From Candidatus Uhrbacteria bacterium RIFOXYB12_FULL_58_10 (GTDB lineage: Bacteria; Patescibacteriota; Patescibacteriia; UBA9934; GWF2-40-263), in the NCBI GenBank assembly GCA_943357275.1, contig CALRGL010000020.1, forward strand, positions 1-13,945: a DNA stretch of 13,945 nucleotides, in the 5' to 3' direction. This document shows, piece by piece, positions 5,538 to 12,400 of this stretch (position 1 is its first letter; each line of letters begins with the position of its first letter). The notes under the pieces are model-generated. The model searched no databases. It saw nothing but the letters and a program-made list of their open reading frames with translations, and was not told where the DNA came from. Position numbers and translations under genes: made by a program.

Positions 5538-6197
5538 TCAAGAAGTAATACCCAGATACTTCAACACCTCGTTATACTTTTCCATACTGATCCATCCTTT
5601 GGATTGATAAAAACCAACGAGATCGGTCAGTGTGAACACGCGATGGACAAACACCCCTTCCTTCTCAACCAGTTTGCGACCACCTTGCTCACGATCAATC
5701 ACAATAAGCAAATCCTCGACAATGAACCCCGCCTTACGCAACACTTTGATCGACTCAAGTTTGGACTCCGCACCTGTGACAACGTCGTCGATCATCAGAA
5801 CACGTGCACCACGATGCAAACCACCTTTGGCTGTCACGTGATCAATCCAACGTCGACCACCTTCTTCTTTCTTCTGAAGCTTCACAACTTGAAGCGTCCC
5901 ATTTGCAATTTCTTGCATCCCAGCAACAAATGGCAAACCCGCGTTTGGAATTCCAGCGATTCCTTCAAACACAATTTGATCAGACGCAATCATCATAATG
6001 AGTGCCCCAGCAACCTGACGAACCTCATCCGCTCCAAGCGGACCTGCCTTGGGATTATCAGGCGTTCGAAGATTGAAATAAATCGGCGAAAGCGGAGCCT
6101 GCGGTTGCGTTTCATGAAGCTTGAGCTTGAACGCACCAAATTGAAGAGCTTTGACATGAAAAAGAGCAGAAGCAAGTGATTCCAAAGAACGACGCAT
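5538..6197 (-). CDS. pyrE: Orotate phosphoribosyltransferase-like protein
   Basis: The 219-residue product has the type I phosphoribosyltransferase fold. The OPRTase start is GAFKLKLHE...SPIYFNLR (residues 21-44), followed by IAGIPNAGLPFVAGM and the flexible-loop stretch VVKLQKKEEGGRRW. The PRPP-binding motif VLMIDDVVTGAESK (133-146) is next, then VIDREQGG, as in UMP synthase and bacterial PyrE. OPRTase makes orotidine 5'-phosphate from orotate and PRPP in pyrimidine synthesis. No other pyrimidine gene is near and many Patescibacteria lack the full pathway, so orotate or uracil salvage is possible. The ATG at 6197 is fixed by an exceptionally strong ribosome-binding site. It is transcribed alone, from its own promoter to its own terminator. 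Confidence 0.88.
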   Translation of the reverse strand: MRRSLESLASALFHVKALQFGAFKLKLHETQPQAPLSPIYFNLRTPDNPKAGPLGADEVRQVAGALIMMIASDQIVFEGIAGIPNAGLPFVAGMQEIANGTLQVVKLQKKEEGGRRWIDHVTAKGGLHRGARVLMIDDVVTGAESKLESIKVLRKAGFIVEDLLIVIDREQGGRKLVEKEGVFVHRVFTLTDLVGFYQSKGWISMEKYNEVLKYLGITS

Positions 6198-6198
6198 A

Positions 6199-6210
6199 GA
6201 TCACCTCCTT
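6199..6210 (-). promoter_or_regulatory. Extended Shine-Dalgarno of pyrE
   Basis: On the minus strand AAGGAGGTGATC stands one base before the ATG, with GGAGG six bases upstream of it. All twelve bases are complementary to the usual bacterial 16S 3' end GATCACCTCCTT. With the predicted start at about 6211 it makes up almost the entire 5' UTR. Confidence 0.8.
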
Positions 6211-6217
6211 ACCATGA

Positions 6218-6246
6218 ACAGTAGAGGAGAACAGAGGAAGGGTCAA
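6218..6246 (-). promoter_or_regulatory. Sigma70-like promoter of pyrE
   Basis: On the minus strand TTGACC (6241-6246) and TACTGT (6218-6223) are 17 bases apart. The -35 box lies two bases past the tRNA terminator hairpin. Confidence 0.7.
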
Positions 6247-6248
6247 AT

Positions 6249-6277
6249 AAAATACATCGAATGAATCGATGTATTTT
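6249..6277 (-). terminator. Terminator of tRNA-Ala
   Basis: AAAATACATCGA and TCGATGTATTTT form a perfect 12-base stem around a 5-base loop. The stem is A/T-rich, and its T-run continues into ATTTG on the minus strand. Its first base is the final A of the encoded tRNA CCA end. Confidence 0.7.
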
Positions 6278-6352
6278 GGTGGACCCAAGCGGGTTCGAAC
6301 CGCTGACCTCTTCCATGCCATGGAAGCGCTCTACCAGCTGAGCTATGGGCCC
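6277..6352 (-). tRNA. tRNA-Ala, anticodon GGC
   Basis: This is a complete 76-base cloverleaf on the minus strand. The acceptor stem GGGCCCA/TGGGTCC contains the G3:U70 pair that marks alanine tRNAs. The D-arm is GCTC/GAGC. The anticodon stem CTTCC/GGAAG carries loop ATGGCAT, giving anticodon GGC, which reads GCC and GCU. The T-arm is AGCGG/CCGCT with loop TTCGAAC. The discriminator is A and the 3' CCA is encoded. No variable-arm expansion or intron is present. Confidence 0.98.
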
Positions 6353-6365
6353 GTGAATATGGACC

Positions 6366-6394
6366 ATTAAACCTATATGAAGACAAATAGTCAA
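6366..6394 (-). promoter_or_regulatory. Candidate promoter of tRNA-Ala
   Basis: On the minus strand TTGACT (6389-6394), 17 bases, then TTTAAT (6366-6371), ending 13 bases before the mature tRNA 5' end. The -10 box is weak; the spacing matches the other promoters here. Confidence 0.55.
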
Positions 6395-6400
6395 ACAGAT

Positions 6401-6446
6401 AAAAAGACCGCCCGTACCTTTGGGAGTTATCCATTGGTACGGACGG
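6401..6446 (-). terminator. Rho-independent terminator after the 64-residue gene
   Basis: On the minus strand CCGTCCGTACC (6446-6436) pairs with GGTACGGGCGG (6418-6408) over 11 positions, including one U-G wobble. It is followed by TCTTTTT to 6401. The wobble pairs only in the minus-strand transcript, so the minus direction is favoured. It supports a real minus-strand gene just upstream. Confidence 0.8.
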
Positions 6447-6466
6447 CCAGGGTGGCGCAGTGGGGT

Positions 6467-6661
6467 TCAAGAGAACTGAGTGATGGAACTTCTTCGTTTG
6501 AAGACTGAGTTTTCAATCGTACGAAGGACGTGAAGTCCGTGGTCAGCAGGCATCCACGCAGAATCCTCGAACGACGGAAGCCAGATTGGCTCTGGCCAAA
6601 CAGGAGTCGAACAACCACCAGGTCCAACGAGAACACTACTGCTTTGAGTCTGTGAATCCAT
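6467..6661 (-). CDS. Small unrecognised protein (64 residues)
   Basis: I do not recognise this protein. The ATG at 6661 has GAGGAG six bases upstream. The product is MDSQTQSSSVLVGPGGC... followed by a Trp/Pro-rich stretch (TPVWPEPIWLPSFEDSAW) and a basic C-terminus (KRRSSITQFS). It has no signal peptide or membrane segment. Reality of the gene is supported by its position between a sigma70-like promoter (6794-6822) and a strong terminator (6401-6446), both on the minus strand. The same frame stays open upstream to a TTG at 6784, three bases from the predicted transcript start, so a 105-residue leaderless version cannot be ruled out. A shifted frame from an ATG at 6681 has no ribosome-binding site and is less likely. 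Confidence 0.6.
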   Translation of the reverse strand: MDSQTQSSSVLVGPGGCSTPVWPEPIWLPSFEDSAWMPADHGLHVLRTIENSVFKRRSSITQFS

Positions 6662-6788
6662 GTTGCACTCCTCGTTTGCATCCAACGGCGGATTGCCGTA
6701 CTGGGAGTCTGCTTCTAAGGAGGAAGCTTTGTCTTGGATAGATACAACGGCGAGGGACGTTCGTGCGGTTTGATCACAGCTCAAGCCG
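6662..6788 (-). promoter_or_regulatory. Long leader of the 64-residue gene with 5'-terminal hairpin
   Basis: The predicted leader is about 126 bases. It opens with CGGCTTGA/TCAAACCG (6788-6766, one mismatch), has GCTTC/GAAGC around 6727-6711, and ACGGC/GCCGT shortly before the ribosome-binding site. None matches a riboswitch class that I recognise. If translation starts at the TTG at 6784, this stretch is coding instead. Confidence 0.35.
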
Positions 6789-6793
6789 ATTCG

Positions 6794-6822
6794 ATCCTAT
6801 CAAAAGCACAAAACAGGGTCAA
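6794..6822 (-). promoter_or_regulatory. Sigma70-like promoter of the 64-residue gene
   Basis: On the minus strand TTGACC (6817-6822), 17 bases, then TAGGAT (6794-6799). The -35 box lies in the loop and stem of the preceding gene's terminator. Confidence 0.7.
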
Positions 6823-6833
6823 TCCCCTGTTTT
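6810..6833 (-). terminator. Terminator after the O-antigen-ligase-like gene
   Basis: AAAACAGGG and CCCTGTTTT form a perfect 9-base stem around a 6-base loop, eight bases past the stop codon. The T-run forms the end of the stem, so it could work on both strands; in the plus direction it continues as TTTTTCTT. Confidence 0.75.
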
Positions 6834-6841
6834 TCTTGTTC

Positions 6842-9238
6842 TTAGTTTTGTTCACCTGGTTCTGGAAGTGGCATGACGTCTGGTTCGTTTTTATCTCCCC
6901 GTAAAAGTCGATCTAGTCGTGTTTTGACTACGGCGTTATCTGGATTGAGTTTCACAACCGCTTCGATTTGCTCAATCGCTTTGCTTGTTTCCCCAAGGCG
7001 TTCATAGACGCTGGCCAAGTACCATCGAGCGTTTGAATAGGATGGTGATAACTCGACGACTTGTTCAAACTGTTTTTGCGCCTGATTCAAATCCCCTGCC
7101 TGATCTCGACGCAAATACAACTGACCAAGTTCAAAGAGCACGCCAACATCAACCGGATTATACGCAAGAACACTAGTTATTTTAGCGATGGCTTCGTCGA
7201 GTCTTCCTTGTCGCTCATAGACCAGTCCAATCTGAAAATGTGCAGGCGCATAGTTAGACTTATACTCGACCGCTTTTTGAAAAGCATCTTCCGCATTTTT
7301 TAAAAACAGTTCCAAGGTGTTCTGAGCTTTTTTCGCGACTTCTTTGTCTTCAACAACCGTCATAGATCTCTGCTGTTCAGCCGCAGCCAAATAAGTTTTC
7401 CCAAGATCTGTCCAAACACGCGGATTCACAGGTTCACGATCAACTGCTGTTTTGTGTGCTTCGATGGCAAACTTGCTTGCGTCAGGAAGAACATTCATCA
7501 GTTCTCGATAAATTCGACCGCGTGTACTCCAGTTGAGCGAGTTCATCGTGGACAACTCAGTTGCACGTGCAGCTGCGTTTACCGATGCGGCAACTAGCGA
7601 TTGAATATACTGCTTTGATTCAGGGGTCATCTGCGACGTAGAAGAAACCGTTTTCATTTGCTCCCCTACTCGCACAAGAAGCGCCTCCGCAAGCGTTCGA
7701 TAATAACGATCGTCATAACGATTGAGTGTCGACGCTGTATCAAGCAATTTTACGATCTCTTGAACAGAACCATTCTTTGCATCGAGTTTGAGTGCGGAAG
7801 CAAACGCAATCTCGGCAATGTAGCGTTCCGAAGAAATAAAGATACCGACGAGCATGAGCACAGATCCACTTACAAACAAAAAGGAAAAAAGGAGAGCAAG
7901 TGCCGGGGACTGTGCGTAGGATTTTGTATAAGGTTTTCGGATCACTTGAGAACCTAAGAGACCAGCCAGCAGAAAGAACAAGACAACAAGCGTGATATTA
8001 AACGCATAAAGACATCCAGCAACAACAAGTGTAAGCCACGGACTGAAAACCACGAACGCTTGTAACCACTCTTCTCGCGAAGTTGGTTTGAGCATTTGAG
8101 TGAGCGATCGAATAAGTAAAATCAGGACAAAAATGGCGAATGCAAACGTTCCCAGATACCCGTAGGTTGGCAAAATGGTAAGAACAAAGGAGGAAGCGCG
8201 ATCAAATCGTGTATTCCAAAAGTCTGTTTGATTGATCGCTTTGCTGTGAAACTGTGCGTAATCGAGCACATAGGTTCCAGGGCCTGTTCCATAGGATCCA
8301 TCAAAACTCATTGGTTGTTTTGCAAGTTCAAGACTTGTTTTGTAACTCGGCGTGACCTCTGAAGGAATAGTGAACTGAAACGGAGTTGGAATCCAAAGAA
8401 GCCAACCAAGGGCGATCATAATCGACAGAGCTGGCATCCACATCCGTCCTGTTCGCTCAAAGTCTTTTGCACGGAAATACCCAAAGACAAAGAGCGAAGT
8501 CATGCCGACAAGCCAAATCGTCCAAAGCACCCAGTAATCAAGCGCAAGTAAAACAACGACCGTTATCATCCAAAGCCCAACAATGACAGCTCGCTCCCCT
8601 GTTCCTTTTATGCCTTGATGAAGCAGAGCGTCGTCTTTTCGATGTGTCACATAAAGAGCCCCGCCAAACACACTCATCACGGATAAATACACAGCAAACG
8701 CATTCACTGTTCCGATCGTATTGAAAACGGATTGCGAAAAACCAAACAAACCACTGTTCAAAACTCCTGATAACGTTGTTAAACCAATCACTCCTGTTGC
8801 TAGTGCCGAACTTAGAAGAACAGAATGGAGAGTCCGATGTGTTGATCGATCTGAGAAAACGTTTACGAGCAGATAAAACAAAACACCACACCCTAAAATC
8901 GTCATAAAACTCACATATTCTTGCATGGACGACCCAAGCCAAGAAAGATGCGGAGCCCAAGAATACCAGGCACTCATCCCAACCGAGATCACAATAAACA
9001 AGGGAAGAAGGTTGATCCAACCACACTGAACGGAAAATTTCCTTGCAAAAAGCATGGAACCAATCCACGTCAATGTGGAAGCAAACGTTAACACCAAAAA
9101 AAGCATCTGTTTATTCACCTCCAAAACGTCCGACGTGAACGGAAGAAACCAAAGTGGTAAAAAGAACACAAGAAGATAAATTAAACCACGCGTCGCAGAC
9201 GTCAATTTTTCAGGCAAAGAAAGCATCCTCCAATTCAT
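6842..9238 (-). CDS. O-antigen-ligase-like polytopic membrane protein with C-terminal TPRs
   Basis: The 798-residue protein has about a dozen hydrophobic segments in the first ~480 residues. Between them lies a large polar loop with GTGPGTYVLDY (317-327) and FWNTRFDRASS (340-350), a signature I associate with the WaaL/O-antigen-ligase-like family in Patescibacteria. Such enzymes move lipid-linked glycans at the outer face of the membrane. The C-terminal third is helical, with clear TPRs at about residues 664-769 (FQIGLVYERQGRLDEAI, YLASVYERLGETSKAIEQI), then an acidic Pro-rich tail. The ATG at 9238 lies two bases from the predicted transcript start, so it looks leaderless; another ATG at 9226 has GGAGG directly against it with no spacer. 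It lies downstream of the giant fibre gene, suggesting a joint surface role. Its substrate is unknown. Confidence 0.82.
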   Translation of the reverse strand: MNWRMLSLPEKLTSATRGLIYLLVFFLPLWFLPFTSDVLEVNKQMLFLVLTFASTLTWIGSMLFARKFSVQCGWINLLPLFIVISVGMSAWYSWAPHLSWLGSSMQEYVSFMTILGCGVLFYLLVNVFSDRSTHRTLHSVLLSSALATGVIGLTTLSGVLNSGLFGFSQSVFNTIGTVNAFAVYLSVMSVFGGALYVTHRKDDALLHQGIKGTGERAVIVGLWMITVVVLLALDYWVLWTIWLVGMTSLFVFGYFRAKDFERTGRMWMPALSIMIALGWLLWIPTPFQFTIPSEVTPSYKTSLELAKQPMSFDGSYGTGPGTYVLDYAQFHSKAINQTDFWNTRFDRASSFVLTILPTYGYLGTFAFAIFVLILLIRSLTQMLKPTSREEWLQAFVVFSPWLTLVVAGCLYAFNITLVVLFFLLAGLLGSQVIRKPYTKSYAQSPALALLFSFLFVSGSVLMLVGIFISSERYIAEIAFASALKLDAKNGSVQEIVKLLDTASTLNRYDDRYYRTLAEALLVRVGEQMKTVSSTSQMTPESKQYIQSLVAASVNAAARATELSTMNSLNWSTRGRIYRELMNVLPDASKFAIEAHKTAVDREPVNPRVWTDLGKTYLAAAEQQRSMTVVEDKEVAKKAQNTLELFLKNAEDAFQKAVEYKSNYAPAHFQIGLVYERQGRLDEAIAKITSVLAYNPVDVGVLFELGQLYLRRDQAGDLNQAQKQFEQVVELSPSYSNARWYLASVYERLGETSKAIEQIEAVVKLNPDNAVVKTRLDRLLRGDKNEPDVMPLPEPGEQN

Positions 9239-9246
9239 ATGGCTTT

Positions 9247-9255
9247 ATTATAGCA
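9247..9255 (-). promoter_or_regulatory. Extended -10 promoter of the O-antigen-ligase-like gene
   Basis: On the minus strand TGCTATAAT is a perfect extended -10 element. No good -35 box is seen, which the TGn extension can compensate for. The predicted start is near 9240, two bases before the ATG. Confidence 0.75.
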
Positions 9256-9340
9256 CGCATATTCAACACAGAAGATGTTTCTATAACGCAAAAAACGCAC
9301 GTGTGGGGTTCGTACGATTTCTTGCTATTGAGTTGTGTGT

Positions 9341-9375
9341 GAGATCACTGAAGGTAATTAGGCTTCAGTGATCTC
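9341..9375. other. Strong intergenic inverted repeat, 13-base stem
   Basis: GAGATCACTGAAG (9341-9353) and CTTCAGTGATCTC (9363-9375) pair perfectly around a 9-base loop. Neither strand has a clean T-run after it, so it is either an atypical terminator/3'-end stabiliser of the fibre transcript or an operator-like site. The rest of the 228-base intergenic region (9239-9466) holds two smaller hairpins and the promoter above; I see no gene in it. Confidence 0.6.
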
Positions 9376-9400
9376 TTGTGTTGTGAAAGAACGTTTCGCC

Positions 9401-9418
9401 AACACAGGACAGTGTGTT
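9401..9418. other. Small intergenic hairpin
   Basis: AACACA (9401-9406) and TGTGTT (9413-9418) pair around a 6-base loop, in the 3' region of the fibre gene. No T-run follows. Confidence 0.35.
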
Positions 9419-9446
9419 ACGACTGATATTCATCGAGAACTCTGAG

Positions 9447-9466
9447 ACGATTGCATCGACAATCGT
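9447..9466 (-). other. Hairpin abutting the fibre gene stop codon
   Basis: ACGATTG and CAATCGT pair (9460-9466 with 9447-9453) around a 6-base loop, starting at the base after the TAA. There is no T-run on the minus strand, so it may protect the 3' end or be part of a weak terminator. Confidence 0.4.
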
Positions 9467-12400
9467 TTAGCTCTGCGGTGCACTTTCCTGTGACAACGAT
9501 GGTTGTTCGATAACTGGCTCAGATGGGTTCTCGACTTGTACGTCGCCATCATCTGCTACCAATGGATCGATAAAGTTTTGCTCAGGACTCACCTGAGGAG
9601 CTGGTTCTTCTGGAACAACTGGAGAAACTTCTTCAATCTTTACTGGTTCAAAACCGGTTCGATAAGCGGAAACCATCCAGTCGAATTCAACCGGAACGGA
9701 GTCGCCACCGAAACGTTTTACGATAAAGTGATTGTTGTCCTTTTCAGAAACGTAAAGTGAAACAGGGCCACTTGGCGTGACGATCACACGCACCGGCGAC
9801 TCTGGACCGATTACGTCGTTAAAGGTTGGAGCGATATCCTCGAAACGAACTTCAACCTGATCCCCTTCTAACGTAGTTGTTCCCGTCAAAGTGATCGTGG
9901 CTTCTGGTGAAGTTGTTGCGATTGTTTTTACAGTTTCCCCAGTAAGTGTTGAAATTTCTGTTGTAAGCAAACCCTTGGTACTGATCGTTCCATCAGCCAA
10001 GATTTCCCAATTGTCGCCAAGCCCTGCAATTCGGCCGACACCTAAGATTTCGTTTCCAGACAAGTAAATGTTTCCACTCATATTAAGAGTGGCATATTCA
10101 ACATTCATTCCTTGAGCAAATCCAGAAGCGTTATTTTCTGTTCCTGGAGCCGGGCTCACTGTTTCACCACCCCAGTAACCTGTGTTTACGAAGACCAAAA
10201 TTTGATCATCAACGTCTCCATTAAAGGTTTCTAGAGCATACCCAATGATTGGTCCTGCTTCGATCGCTTTCATCGCGTAACCTGACATCGAAGAAGCGGA
10301 AAGTGGATCACCAACCTTAATGGCGCCATTTTCAATGGAAACATAGGTTGGAACACGACCAGCAAGCGCGATTGGATAGTGACCAGCAATATTATTACCA
10401 GCCAAGAATCCAGGTCGTGTGGAAACGATTCCAGCAAACGCTGTCTCGTCCCCAATGGTTGAGCGTCGAACTTTTTCTCCGTTATCGGCAAAGACTACAA
10501 CTTCTCCTGCCTTCAACTGTTCGCTTGAAGGGAACATTTCGGCAAAGTCATAACTTCCTGTTCCCCAACCCGAGGCATTGGTTCGCATAAAGTCGCCACC
10601 AGCACCCTCGGAGCCATCGTAATAAATATATTTTGAAGTTTGAGCTGTTCCACGGTCAGAAGGGTAAAGATTTCCACCAATAACGACGTCGCCACTGGTA
10701 TGAAGATCTCCTTCATTTGAAATGTAAGCAACTTCCGTATCAGAGGTATTTCGAATGGATAATCGATAGTGATCAACGTCAGACACTTGGTTGAGCATCA
10801 TCATAGAAACCGCTGTAGCCTCTGATCCGTTCCAAGCAGAACCTCGGAGGGAAAGACCAAAGGAATCAAACGTTGGTTGACCTGCTGAGGCTGTCCCGGT
10901 TTGAGAAACAATCACGTTCTCCGTTGAAACGTTCGAGGTTCCGTCTTCGTTCAAAGAAGTTGGAATGTAGAATGAATTGTTCACAAAAGCGGTAATGAGC
11001 GACAAACCAGAAGAATCTTCCATAGCCATACCAATCGCCGGACCAATGGTCGTAGCTTTCATGGCGTATCCAGGTCGAGTACCAGAACTTGTAAGATAGT
11101 CCCCTGTTGTGACTTCCCCATTTTCGTTTGAAAACTTCACAGGAACACGACCAGCAAGCGCAACTTGTGCCGCATACGTGGAAGTTCCACGTTCGCCCAA
11201 AACTAACCCAGGCTGTGTTGCCACAATTCCGGTTAATCCTTTTTGATAGGCAGATGTGCTCTTAGAAACATGAACAGGCTCTGTAAAACTAGCGCTCACA
11301 ACGTCACCAGCCTGTACATCGTCTGTAGCTGGATACCATTCAGCCAAGTCAGCACCTGTTTGTGCTGCTGACTCTTTCATCCAAGAAAGTAACAAAGCAT
11401 TTGTTCCATCACTTCCCCAAACCATGGAATCTCCAGCACCAGTCACAATATCGGAAGATCCACATTGTAAGGTTGGAGCTGTTGCACCAGAGTTATCACA
11501 GTTAAATGTTGTTACTCCAAGCATTTCCATGACCCAAATTTGGCCCTGAACATCGTCATCAAACGCTTGAATCGTAACCGCGGTAGCACTTCCTAAAAAT
11601 AATGCTCCACTTGCAACAGAAGGTGTGTCATCCGTTGCAACAAATTCTTCAGCATCTCCAAAATCTAAGGCACCGTTCACAGAAAGAGAACCGGCTCCAG
11701 AAACGTTTAAACTTCCAATTCCAAGAACCGCACTTCCATTACTGCCAATACTCCAATCATCGCCTCCTGAAAGAGTAAAGCTGGTTGCTGTATTAGCATT
11801 TCCAAAGTCAAGTGTGTCACCGGAAGTTCCTTCCGTGGCAATACTGACATAGGAACTGCTGTTAGAATCTACGCCACCGATGTGGACATACATTGAATCT
11901 GTTGTCCCGTCAGCAATGTTAATTTGACCCCATTGTTGAGCAAGAAGATAAATATATCCATTATCACTGGCTGGAGCTGTTTGAGATCCTGTAATAAGGA
12001 CAATATCCCCGTCTCCTCCAGCTGGAGCACCCACTTCTGTATCAAGAATAATATCTCCTCCCGTACTATCAAACATAACACTTCCTTGACCAGAGGTGAT
12101 TGTCACATCTCCACCATCACTACTTGCTGTTGTTAAATCTCCGTCACCAGCCGTAACACTGACAGACCCACCATTTCCAGGACCAAAAGCTCCAGAAAGA
12201 CCTGCAGATCCCGCAAGCAATGAAATCGAACCTCCGTCTCCACTTAAAGCAACACCATCTCCTGGACCACCGTCTCCAGCTGTCATCGAAATAAGCCCTC
12301 CAGCATCTCCAGCTGCTGACCCATTCCCTGATGTAAGAGAAATTTGAGAACCGATACCTGTTGCTTCTACTCCTGACAAGACCGTAAACGCAGCTGAAGG

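Noticed and set aside
5481..6179. A 232-codon plus-strand open frame opposite pyrE
   Set aside because: pyrE on the minus strand is recognised by its PRPP motif; this frame gives a His/Asn-rich sequence without domain features.
6427..6681. 84-codon minus-strand frame from an ATG at 6681
   Set aside because: It overlaps the 64-residue gene in another frame and has no SD, while the ATG at 6661 has GAGGAG at good spacing.
11909..12358. CRISPR array or tandem DNA repeat in the fibre gene
   Set aside because: The repetition is at protein level, with variable unit length and diverged codons; there are no identical direct repeats with unique spacers.
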